This document shows, piece by piece, positions 1-6,248 of a DNA stretch of 6,474 bases. The number at the start of each line of letters is the position of its first letter. Position 1 is the stretch's first letter. The DNA is from Gemmatimonadales bacterium UBA4718. Its GTDB lineage: Bacteria; Gemmatimonadota; Gemmatimonadetes; Gemmatimonadales; Gemmatimonadaceae. The DNA lies in contig DHJO01000191.1 in assembly GCA_002404375.1 (NCBI GenBank), forward strand, positions 4,878-11,351, written 5' to 3'. The position numbers and the translations under genes are program-made. The notes beneath the pieces were generated by a model. The model was not told the DNA's origin, ran no database searches, and saw nothing but the letters and a program-made list of their open reading frames with translations.

Positions 1-698
1 CACATTCCGAGGACGCTCAGCTGATATCCCACATCCACGACGGTTCTAGGCGCGATAAGTGGAATGAACGCGCCTATCGCCCAGGCCGCCCACGACGACG
101 TCGGCCGCTGCGCCAGGCGCGAGATCATCGCGACTCCGAGCATGGCGGCCGATCGAAGCGCGGGCGGTGGCGCACCAATCATCGCCACATACACTCCGGT
201 GGCGACGAAGGCGCCCAGCAAGGCAACGCGCCTCGGCATTCGACATACCTGGAACAGAAGCTCCATGGCTGCAGCGATGACCGCCACGTGAAGCCCAGAG
301 ATAGACAGCATGTGCACGAGACCAGCCGACGCGTAGCGGTCTCGCATCTCGGTGGGGATCTGACGCTGGTCGGCAATGAGGAGCGCGCGGGCCAGCGGCG
401 CGTCCTCACCGAAGGTCTTGTCGATGGAACGACCGGCACGCGTCCTGATTCGTGTCAGTAAATCCGTCGGAGCCGACGCGTTCGGATGAGCGAGCGGACG
501 CTCCGGCGGAGACGCTGTGGTGGCGATGATGGCCGCGCCGGCAAACACGAGCACGAGGCCGGCACGATCGAGCTGTTTCCTTGCAACGGCCACCACAGCA
601 CCAGAAAGGGCAGCGGCGACCGCAAGCCACGCGATGCCGCCAAAGCCGGCAAGAAGACCCGCTGAGTAAAACAGGTATGTCGCGGTGATGAGGGGCAG
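1..698 (-). CDS. comEC: ComEC/Rec2 DNA-uptake channel protein, N-terminal part (cut by left window edge)
   Basis: ComEC forms the inner-membrane channel for single-stranded DNA uptake during transformation. The reading frame is open from a TAG at 728-726 to the window edge, about 232 codons from the chosen start. Visible in order: a hydrophobic segment beginning PLITATYLFYSAGLL, a second one around GLVLVFAGAAII, then the start of the Competence domain with LARALLIADQ, the diagnostic HMLSISGLHV (about residues 129-138), GAPPPALRSAAMLG and VDVGYQLSVLG. The start is uncertain. The frame has no ATG, GTG or TTG before a tandem GTG at 596-591, which would lose the first membrane segment. I extend to a CTG at 698-696, which has GGAG five bases upstream. 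SGLHV lies unusually close to the N-terminus, so the DUF4131/OB-fold region seen in typical ComEC appears absent. The C-terminal half, including any metallo-beta-lactamase-like domain, is outside the window. The family call is firm and the start is not. Confidence 0.88.
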   Translation of the reverse strand, partial: MPLITATYLFYSAGLLAGFGGIAWLAVAAALSGAVVAVARKQLDRAGLVLVFAGAAIIATTASPPERPLAHPNASAPTDLLTRIRTRAGRSIDKTFGEDAPLARALLIADQRQIPTEMRDRYASAGLVHMLSISGLHVAVIAAAMELLFQVCRMPRRVALLGAFVATGVYVAMIGAPPPALRSAAMLGVAMISRLAQRPTSSWAAWAIGAFIPLIAPRTVVDVGYQLSVLGM

Positions 699-742
699 TC
701 GCGCTCCGCTCCGGGCTTCACCACCCTACAATCTCAGGTGCG

Positions 743-809
743 AGCCGCCACAATCATTCAGCGCGTGACGGAATCGATCCGCGACGCCAGTCGCTTAGTG
801 GTGGCGGCT
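743..809. repeat. Inverted repeat with inner hairpin between miaB and comEC
   Basis: AGCCGCCAC (743-751) and GTGGCGGCT (801-809) are a perfect 9-base inverted repeat. Between them, GCGTGACGG (763-771) and CCGCGACGC (779-787) can pair at 7 of 9 positions around the loop AATCGAT. The outer arm at 801-809 includes most of the miaB stop codon. On the transcribed strand no T-run follows the structure, so it is not a standard rho-independent terminator. It could be a processing or attenuation structure between miaB and comEC, or chance in GC-rich DNA. The pairing is seen directly; any function is inferred. Confidence 0.35.
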
Positions 810-2145
810 AAACAGCCATCGGAAGCGGCGCGCGCTGACCGACTACCTGACCAATGAACGTCGATCCAGTCGTTCCGGTGAGCTCGACGTTCAGATAGCG
901 CCCGATAAGTGACACGTCGCCGGGAATCATCACCGTCTTGAAGTCGCGCGTGCGCGACTGAAGCAATCCGCCGCGCCGAGCTGCTTTCTCGACGAGCACT
1001 TCCCGGCGCTCTCCGATCAGCTTGATGTTTCGCTCGCGGGTCCCGCCGCGGACCGTGGCAATCAGGCGCGCGAGTCTTTCGCTGGCGACCTCGTCGGACA
1101 CCGATTCGCTGACAGGAAACCGCGTAGCTGGGGTGCCGTCACGAGGCGAGAACTTGAAAGTGTACGCGTCGTCGAATCCCACGGCCTCCACGGCCGTTAA
1201 CGTCTCGGCGAAATCGTCTTCGGTCTCGCCCGGAAAGCCGACGATGATGTCGGTCGTGAGAGAGAGATCGGGAATGGCCGAGCGCAACTCATCGACGCAC
1301 TCCATGTATCCCTCGCGAGTGTATCGCCGCAACATGCGCTTGAGCGTGCGGGTCGAGCCGGACTGCATCGGAAGGTGCACGTGCTCGCAAACACTTTCGG
1401 TTTCCGCGAGCGCGCGAACGACGCGCTCGCTGAAGTCGTTTGGATGCGGGCTCGTGAACCGAAGTCTCTTCACTCCAGGGACGCTCCCAACGGCTCTTAC
1501 AAGGTCGGCGAAATCATGTTCGCCATCGAAGTATGAGTTCACCGTTTGTCCGAGCAGCACGATCTCCGAGATTCCCGACGCGACGACAGCCTCGGTCTCA
1601 CGCAGCACCTCGGCCAGGCGGCGACTGCGCTCCGGCCCGCGCGTCGTCGGAACGATGCAGTAGGTACACCTGTAATCGCAGCCCCGCTGCACCGGTATCC
1701 ACGCTTTGACACCCTCGAAGCGGCGCGGCGTGAAATCCTCGTAGTGCTCCTCGAGATCGAAATCCGTGGCGGTGGTCCGCACCCCTCGCCGGGCGCTTTC
1801 GATGAGAGAAGGAAGGTCCCGATATCCGTCCGGCCCGATGACCAGGCTCACGTGCTTCGCCCGATCGAGGAGCTGGGCGCCAAGTCGCTGGGCCATGCAG
1901 CCGGTAACGCCAACCACCGCTCCCTGTTTCATGCGGCTCTTCATCTCGCCAATGCGCCCAATCACCCGCTGCTCTGCGTGCTCGCGTATCGCGCACGTGT
2001 TGATGAGAATGACGTCAGCGCTATCCGGCTCCTCGACCGAATCGTAGCCAGATTCGATCAGCTTCCCGAGCATGAGCTCGGTGTCGCTGACATTCATCTG
2101 ACAGCCATAGGTCTCGATGTAGACCGTGGGACGAGGAGGAAGCAT
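808..2145 (-). CDS. miaB: tRNA-2-methylthio-N6-dimethylallyladenosine synthase MiaB (radical SAM methylthiotransferase)
   Basis: MiaB inserts sulfur and a methyl group at C2 of i6A37 in tRNAs that read UNN codons, giving ms2i6A37 and improving decoding. The 445-residue protein has the full family layout and length. The N-terminal methylthiotransferase domain has three auxiliary-cluster cysteines in TYGCQMN (Cys15), NTCAIREHAEQRV (Cys51) and GVTGCMAQR (Cys83). The radical SAM core has RGCDYRCTYCIVP with Cys156, Cys160 and Cys163 (CxxxCxxC), then LLGQTVNSY, HLPMQSGS and GFPGETEDDF. A C-terminal TRAM domain follows from about residue 360. IREHAEQRV and LGQTVNSY fit MiaB better than RimO or MtaB. 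I chose the ATG at 2145-2143 because family homology begins there. The frame extends to a TTG at 2205, adding 20 residues with no family resemblance or ribosome site. No cluster ligand is missing. An 80-base gap separates it from the upstream kinase gene. Confidence 0.97.
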   Translation of the reverse strand: MLPPRPTVYIETYGCQMNVSDTELMLGKLIESGYDSVEEPDSADVILINTCAIREHAEQRVIGRIGEMKSRMKQGAVVGVTGCMAQRLGAQLLDRAKHVSLVIGPDGYRDLPSLIESARRGVRTTATDFDLEEHYEDFTPRRFEGVKAWIPVQRGCDYRCTYCIVPTTRGPERSRRLAEVLRETEAVVASGISEIVLLGQTVNSYFDGEHDFADLVRAVGSVPGVKRLRFTSPHPNDFSERVVRALAETESVCEHVHLPMQSGSTRTLKRMLRRYTREGYMECVDELRSAIPDLSLTTDIIVGFPGETEDDFAETLTAVEAVGFDDAYTFKFSPRDGTPATRFPVSESVSDEVASERLARLIATVRGGTRERNIKLIGERREVLVEKAARRGGLLQSRTRDFKTVMIPGDVSLIGRYLNVELTGTTGSTFIGQVVGQRAPLPMAV

Positions 2146-2176
2146 TGCCGTTGAGTATCGAGTGGAGGCGCCGTGA

Positions 2177-2205
2177 AAGATAGTGCTGGCATCCGAGGGA
2201 GCCAA
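2177..2205 (-). promoter_or_regulatory. Possible sigma70-type promoter ahead of miaB
   Basis: On the minus strand, TTGGCT (2205-2200) and TATCTT (2182-2177) are separated by 17 bases. Each matches the -35 or -10 consensus at 4 of 6 positions. Initiation would fall near 2170, about 25 bases before the chosen miaB ATG at 2145. This sits in the first intergenic gap of the gene run, where an internal promoter would make sense. The match is weak and could be chance. If real, the upstream TTG at 2205 could not be the start codon of transcripts made here. Confidence 0.22.
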
Positions 2206-2225
2206 AGGCGTGTCGTCGGCTAGCC

Positions 2226-3440
2226 TTACCGTGCGATACCCGTAGAGGCGGACGTGGGTGTCGTGGCGTGCGAATTGGTATCCTGCATCATCGGATCAGA
2301 AGGAAGCTCAATGTAGAAGGAGCTTCCCTTGCCCTCCTCGCTCTTCACCCAGATGCGCCCGCCGTGCCGCTCGACGACGAGCTTGCAGAATGTCAGGCCG
2401 AGACCGGAGCTCCGGGTACGCGGCGACCGCGGCATCTCCACCTGTCCGAACTTTCTGAAGATGAGATCGTGATACTCGGGAGGAATTCCGGGCCCGTTGT
2501 CGCTGACCGTGAACAGGACTCCATTCCGGGCCCTTCGTGCGCTGAGCTCGAGATGCACTGGATGAGAGGAGTGGGTCACCGCGTTCTGAATGAGGTTCGA
2601 AAACACGCGCTTTATCAATCCCTTGTCGCCCGCGAAAACCGGGGCATCGTCGGCGACGGATACCGACGCGGTCGCCCGCTCCTGCTGGAACCGGTGCCCC
2701 CATTCGTGAACCAGCTCGGCGAGCAGCGCTCCAGGCGCCATCGGCGCCAGGGTGAGCGAGATGCGCGCCTCCTCTATCCGCGCGACCTCGAGGATGTCGT
2801 CGATAAGTGCGAGAAGATCTTCCGACTTTGTTTCCGCGTCGCCGATCGCCGCTTTCTGCGGCATTGTCACGGAGCCGAAGTCGCCGTCGGCGAGCATCTC
2901 CAGCGTGGCGAGCACGGACGTGAGCGGAGTCTTGAGATCGTGCACGATCATCTTCATCAGGTCGTCGCGCACCTTCTCAAGCTCGCGAAGCTTGCGCAGG
3001 CTATCCTCCAGCGCATCGGTCGCGGCTTTCAGTTTGAGCAGGCTGCGGACGCGGGCACCGAGCACGAGGCGGTTGTGCGGCTTGGTAAGAAAGTCGTCGC
3101 CACCGGCTTCGATGCCGCGCACGCGGTCGCTCGTGTCGTTGAGCGCGGTGACGAATATCACCGGAATTCGCGAAGTGCGCGGATCGCGCTTGATGCGTCG
3201 GCACACCTCGAAACCGGTGGACCGGTCGTCAACGCCGAGGTCGCCGGCCGGCATGGATACGTCGAGAATGCAGAGATCGGGATGATGTTCGAAAGCCGCC
3301 GCAACTGCGGACGGTCCGTCAACGGCGGTTATCGTCTCGTAACCGAGGCTATCCAATTGGTCGAGCAGCAGCTCGACGTTGGCCGGAATGTCGTCAGCAA
3401 CGAGAATTACCTCGGGCTTCGCATTCGACCCGTCAGCCAT
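2226..3440 (-). CDS. Soluble receiver-histidine kinase (REC-HisKA-HATPase_c)
   Basis: This 404-residue two-component protein has the receiver first and the kinase core second, with no signal peptide, membrane segment or recognisable sensor domain, so it should be cytoplasmic. Receiver (about 9-125): acidic pair Asp16/Asp17, phosphoacceptor Asp60 in ILDVSMP, Thr98 and Lys120 in FLTKP. HisKA (about 155-225): MIVHDLKTPLTS with His167. HATPase_c (about 270-380): N box with Asn286 in NLIQNAVTH, DNGPGIP (314-320), the F-box region FRKFGQ, and SSGLGL (344-349). All catalytic motifs are present. The receiver carries about eight extra acidic residues after Met63-Pro64, where most families go straight to GFEVC. 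The tail after residue 380 is Ser/Thr-rich and unmatched. Its ATG lies one base after the barrel-gene stop, which suggests coupled translation. Input signal and phosphotransfer partner cannot be read from the sequence. Confidence 0.94.
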   Translation of the reverse strand: MADGSNAKPEVILVADDIPANVELLLDQLDSLGYETITAVDGPSAVAAAFEHHPDLCILDVSMPAGDLGVDDRSTGFEVCRRIKRDPRTSRIPVIFVTALNDTSDRVRGIEAGGDDFLTKPHNRLVLGARVRSLLKLKAATDALEDSLRKLRELEKVRDDLMKMIVHDLKTPLTSVLATLEMLADGDFGSVTMPQKAAIGDAETKSEDLLALIDDILEVARIEEARISLTLAPMAPGALLAELVHEWGHRFQQERATASVSVADDAPVFAGDKGLIKRVFSNLIQNAVTHSSHPVHLELSARRARNGVLFTVSDNGPGIPPEYHDLIFRKFGQVEMPRSPRTRSSGLGLTFCKLVVERHGGRIWVKSEEGKGSSFYIELPSDPMMQDTNSHATTPTSASTGIAR

Positions 3441-3441
3441 A

Positions 3442-4569
3442 TCAGGGTGTAACCCTCAGGCCGAAGCTGAGAATGAGGCCTCTCTCCTTGATATCGCCGC
3501 CGGCGGATCGGGCTGCGCGCTGGACGGTGAAGTCGAGGGCAGCGCGATCGCGAGCGAGCGGCACGCCAACCCCGCCCATGAGTGAAGTCTCCGAGACTTT
3601 CTGGCCGTTGAATCCGAACGGGAGCGTACGAAATCTCGCGCCGGCTCGCATGACGATGATTCGCTGCATCACGCGCGGTCCCGACGCTTCCGCACCGACA
3701 GAATAATCCCAGGCATCGAATCCCTGCACACTGGAGCCGATCGAGCTGAGCGAGCTCCAGTTGTCATGCGCGACCCGCGCCGAAATGTTGGCGCCCGTGA
3801 TTCCATCGTAACTCACCGACGCTGAGTAGTGATCTGGAAGCCGCGCCCGTCCGATTGCCGTATCGCCGGACTCGGCTGACAGGTCTCCCCCTTTCCTGCC
3901 CGCGATCGCAAAGCCGATAGCCCGCGATGGATGAAACTCGATTCCAGCGGATGCCGCAAAACCCGCGTAGCTGAGCCGCGCGCTTTGGGAGGTACTGATG
4001 TACTTCGCGCTGTCGGGAAAATTCTGCGACAGCGTGACGCGATTGCTGCCACTGAAAACGTGCAAGCCGCCACCGACCCGGAATTTTGGACTTTCCGACC
4101 ATGCCAGCGCCAATCGAACGTCGTTGATTGCGCCAAGTACCCTGTTCAGCTCCGTCTCATTGACGCTGTCCGCTCCAACGAGCTGTCTGCGCACGAGACT
4201 GGTTTCCGAACTACGATCGAGAAAGGTCGACGAGCTGAGGCCGAGGGTCCAGGTTTGTCCCATCGGAAGGATGCCCGCAACCAGCGGGAAACGCGCCGTC
4301 GTGGTGTTGGCTGTGCTCGATCCTGCCGTAACACGCCTGAATTCCGGGGAATACTGAAAAAAGAGAGCAGACGCCCCAACGCCCGCGATCGCAGCGGGCG
4401 ACACGAGGCTCAACGCGTCGAAGTCCGCCAGCGCACCTCCGGTGCCTTCCGCCCTCGCGCTCATCTGTCCAGTTGGGTAGCCCAGCCCTTGAGTGCTGAG
4501 TGCTCCCTGCGCATTTCCGCGAGAGCCGATCAGTACCAACGCCAGCGCTGCGACGATCGGTGTGCGCAT
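3442..4569 (-). CDS. Outer-membrane beta-barrel protein, PorV/UPF0164-like
   Basis: This 375-residue protein begins with a signal peptide: hydrophobic residues 5-14, with likely cleavage after Ala20 in GNAQ. The mature N-terminus has SARAEGTGG (37-45), then ALADFDALSLVSPAAIAG, which resembles the N-terminal signature of PorV/PorQ/UPF0164 barrels (SARA-x-G-x-GGA, ALAD, NPA), with Ser in place of Asn. The rest alternates short hydrophobic strands with Gly/Ser/Asp-rich turns, such as WTLGLSSSTF, FRVGGGLHVF and YSVGAEASG, and ends in the strand GLILSFGLRV. This fits a barrel of roughly 12-14 strands, a count I only estimate. Its ATG overlaps the stop of the upstream lipoprotein gene (TAATG), with GGGGA at 4581-4577 as ribosome site. 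Barrels of this type often partner with surface lipoproteins. Cargo and function are unknown. A FadL-type porin is the main alternative. Confidence 0.78.
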   Translation of the reverse strand: MRTPIVAALALVLIGSRGNAQGALSTQGLGYPTGQMSARAEGTGGALADFDALSLVSPAAIAGVGASALFFQYSPEFRRVTAGSSTANTTTARFPLVAGILPMGQTWTLGLSSSTFLDRSSETSLVRRQLVGADSVNETELNRVLGAINDVRLALAWSESPKFRVGGGLHVFSGSNRVTLSQNFPDSAKYISTSQSARLSYAGFAASAGIEFHPSRAIGFAIAGRKGGDLSAESGDTAIGRARLPDHYSASVSYDGITGANISARVAHDNWSSLSSIGSSVQGFDAWDYSVGAEASGPRVMQRIIVMRAGARFRTLPFGFNGQKVSETSLMGGVGVPLARDRAALDFTVQRAARSAGGDIKERGLILSFGLRVTP

Positions 4570-5831
4570 TACGGGATCCCCAGAGGAACGCGAGCAGTGT
4601 AACTGATTCTCAAACGCGGACGGAGGAGCGCCACCGCCTCCTCGCTCGACGAGAATCGGATCTCGAGCGGAGAGTCGCCCTCGTTCAGAGCCTTGAGTAC
4701 AAGCGCGCGAGGGACGGTGTCGGGCGATTGCGTGCGCCAGATCGGGAAAGCCCGGGCAAGCTCGATTTCTCTCAACCCTGAGCTACCGGGCATGACCCTG
4801 ACCGTGTCCAGAGTAATATCCGCCACGATCTGCGCGGCTTTTGTAGGATCCACTACTGCCTTCCCCGCGAGAACGAGCGAAGGAAGAATCAGTACCGTAT
4901 CAGTGGGGTCGAGCAATGGATTGGGAATCTGATTCAGAAGCAGCGTCGCCCGGACCACGGTCGCGGAATCGATGATGTTCAGCGGGATGTTGAACCGAAC
5001 AATAACCCGCCGAGGTGGAAGTCCACCGACTTCGAGGTCGGAAGGCGACCCGGGCGGAGGGCCCTTGGCTATCGCCGTATAATCAGACAGGCGGAAGGCG
5101 ATGACAGCTTCACCGGCGGGTGTTCGTGAAAATGGGGACGATGTCAGTGGGGCAGTCGCCGTATCAGGTGTCGCGCGGAATGAAAGCGTTGGCGGCAATC
5201 CACCTTCGGTCGAGATGATCCGCATCTGCGACGAGCTCGGTCCGGTAGAGCGCAGGCCTATGCGCAGTTGGGCTTTGCTCTGAATCTTGGCGAGGACGGC
5301 CGAGTCGGAGATGTAATACCTGACAGTATCCTTCAGATCGGCGCGATTGAACACCTGCGACGAGATAAAACGGTCAGGACGAAAGAGAGCCAGAACAGCG
5401 GCGGTGGAGGTATCGCTCGCGGTGGTGTCGACGTCGTAAGCTTCGATCGTCACTGGACCGGGACCCTTGATCGAAAGCGTATCGATGTGAAGCAGAAGGT
5501 AAGCGCTGTCTACGCTGGATATCGGCCGGGCCGTATCGGCCTTGGGCGAAAAAGTGACGGGCAGCGAGTCGTACCGGATGATTACGCGTGTATCGAGCGT
5601 ATCCCCCCGTGAGGCGAGAAACAGCCCGTTCTCAGTCCCCAACCCAGAGAGGGATTGGACAGTGGTGTCGAGCACCACCGCGTCGAGGGTGATGTTCTGG
5701 ACGTTGCCGCCCACCGGCGGACAGAGCACCGAGCACACTCCGGAGCTGTCGAGATTCTCCGAGCACGATGCAAAAGAAACGAACAGGACCGCGGTCGCGA
5801 ACGAACGCAGCAGCAATGACGAAGACTTCAC
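4569..5831 (-). CDS. Secreted lipoprotein with two tandem DNRLRE-like beta modules, function unknown
   Basis: I do not recognise a named family for this 420-residue protein. Residues 1-23 form a lipoprotein signal ending in the lipobox FASC, so Cys23 should be lipidated. Cys33 and Cys37 (CSVLCPP) follow at once and could form a disulfide. The rest is Ser/Thr/Asp/Pro-rich beta sequence with two similar halves. Half one has TRVIIRYDSLP (81-91), then VDSAYLLLHID (107-117), and closes with MRIISTEGG and PTLSFRA (to about 220). Half two has RRVIVRFNIP (274-283), then VVRATLLLN (292-300), and closes with LEIRFSSSEEA and RPRLRISY. The RVxxRF/Y, A-x-LLL and closing P-x-L-x-x pattern resembles DNRLRE/CBM96-type jelly rolls; this is family inference. 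The start is GTG, directly after the cdd stop, with GGAAGG at 5843-5838. Its stop overlaps the barrel ATG, so the two proteins may act together at the outer membrane. Confidence 0.82.
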   Translation of the reverse strand: MKSSSLLLRSFATAVLFVSFASCSENLDSSGVCSVLCPPVGGNVQNITLDAVVLDTTVQSLSGLGTENGLFLASRGDTLDTRVIIRYDSLPVTFSPKADTARPISSVDSAYLLLHIDTLSIKGPGPVTIEAYDVDTTASDTSTAAVLALFRPDRFISSQVFNRADLKDTVRYYISDSAVLAKIQSKAQLRIGLRSTGPSSSQMRIISTEGGLPPTLSFRATPDTATAPLTSSPFSRTPAGEAVIAFRLSDYTAIAKGPPPGSPSDLEVGGLPPRRVIVRFNIPLNIIDSATVVRATLLLNQIPNPLLDPTDTVLILPSLVLAGKAVVDPTKAAQIVADITLDTVRVMPGSSGLREIELARAFPIWRTQSPDTVPRALVLKALNEGDSPLEIRFSSSEEAVALLRPRLRISYTARVPLGIP

Positions 5832-6248
5832 TTACATCCTTCCACGTGATTGGTTCAGCACGAAGGCGTGTGGAAGCAGCTCTGCGAGCGTCCACGAAGC
5901 TTCCTTTCCATCGCGCGTGTAGCTGGAGATTCTGATGTTCGGCGCAAACTCGTTCAACACCTGCCTGCAGGCGCCGCACGGAGGGGTCGGCTCACTATCG
6001 TCCGACGCGATTGCGATCTCGTCGAATTCGGTGAGTCCTTGTGAGACAGCAGAAGCCACCGCAAGGGTTTCCGCGCAAATTGCCAGCCCGTAGGCGGAGT
6101 TCTCCACGTTGCAGCCCGTGATGAGCCGGCCATCCTTCGTGAGCAGCGCAGCACCGACCCGGAAGTTCGAGTAGGGAGCATGCGCGTTATCCAGCGCACG
6201 CATCGCTGCCTCCCTGAGGGAGGCCTTGGTTTTCGATTTCGTCGCCAT
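5832..6248 (-). CDS. cdd: Cytidine deaminase
   Basis: Cdd hydrolytically deaminates cytidine and deoxycytidine to uridine and deoxyuridine in pyrimidine salvage in the cytoplasm. The 138-residue length is that of the small homotetrameric class. APYSNFRVGAAL (24-35) and GCNVENSAYGL (45-55) carry substrate-binding Asn47 and Glu49. ICAE (57-60) gives zinc ligand Cys58 and proton-shuttle Glu60. PPCGACRQVL (89-98) gives zinc ligands Cys91 and Cys94. Residue 61, after CAE, is Thr; Bacillus-type tetrameric enzymes have Arg there. The start is the ATG at 6248-6246, which overlaps the deoB stop (TGATG). The open frame extends to a GTG at 6308, but that would intrude about 60 bases into deoB and add residues not typical of the family. 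A Lys-rich stretch (4-8) precedes the conserved fold. Adjacent deoB supports the salvage role. Confidence 0.96.
   Translation of the reverse strand: MATKSKTKASLREAAMRALDNAHAPYSNFRVGAALLTKDGRLITGCNVENSAYGLAICAETLAVASAVSQGLTEFDEIAIASDDSEPTPPCGACRQVLNEFAPNIRISSYTRDGKEASWTLAELLPHAFVLNQSRGRM
5838..5843 (-). promoter_or_regulatory. Ribosome binding site for the lipoprotein GTG start, inside the end of cdd
   Basis: GGAAGG on the minus strand lies six bases before the GTG at 5831-5829, and those six bases contain the last sense codon and stop of cdd (ATG TAA). It is one of the clearest Shine-Dalgarno-like sites in the window and supports the GTG as the true start. It makes lipoprotein translation likely to depend on ribosomes finishing cdd. 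Confidence 0.65.

Noticed and set aside
455..724. A minus-strand frame starting at the GTG pair at 724-719 as a separate small gene
   Set aside because: It overlaps comEC in another frame, is Arg/Pro/Ser-rich without helices or motifs, and is best explained as a shadow.
1546..2154. A 202-codon plus-strand frame opposite miaB
   Set aside because: It lies opposite the most conserved cysteine motifs of MiaB and has no family resemblance, so it is a shadow frame.
2146..2205. A 20-residue N-terminal extension of MiaB from a TTG
   Set aside because: No ribosome site precedes the TTG, the residues do not resemble the family, and the weak promoter would overlap it.
2218..2225. Palindrome GGCTAGCC just after the kinase stop
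   Set aside because: Eight bases with no loop or T-run is too short to call an operator or terminator.
2268..3452. A 394-codon open frame on the plus strand, fully antisense to the kinase
   Set aside because: The opposite strand encodes a kinase with every catalytic motif. The plus-strand product is rich in Arg, His and Glu with no recognisable domain, as expected for a codon-phase shadow in GC-rich DNA.
3444..3456. Short inverted repeat AGGGT-GTA-ACCCT at the barrel/kinase junction
   Set aside because: A five-base stem with a three-base loop inside the end of a coding region is weak, although it might slightly mask the kinase start.
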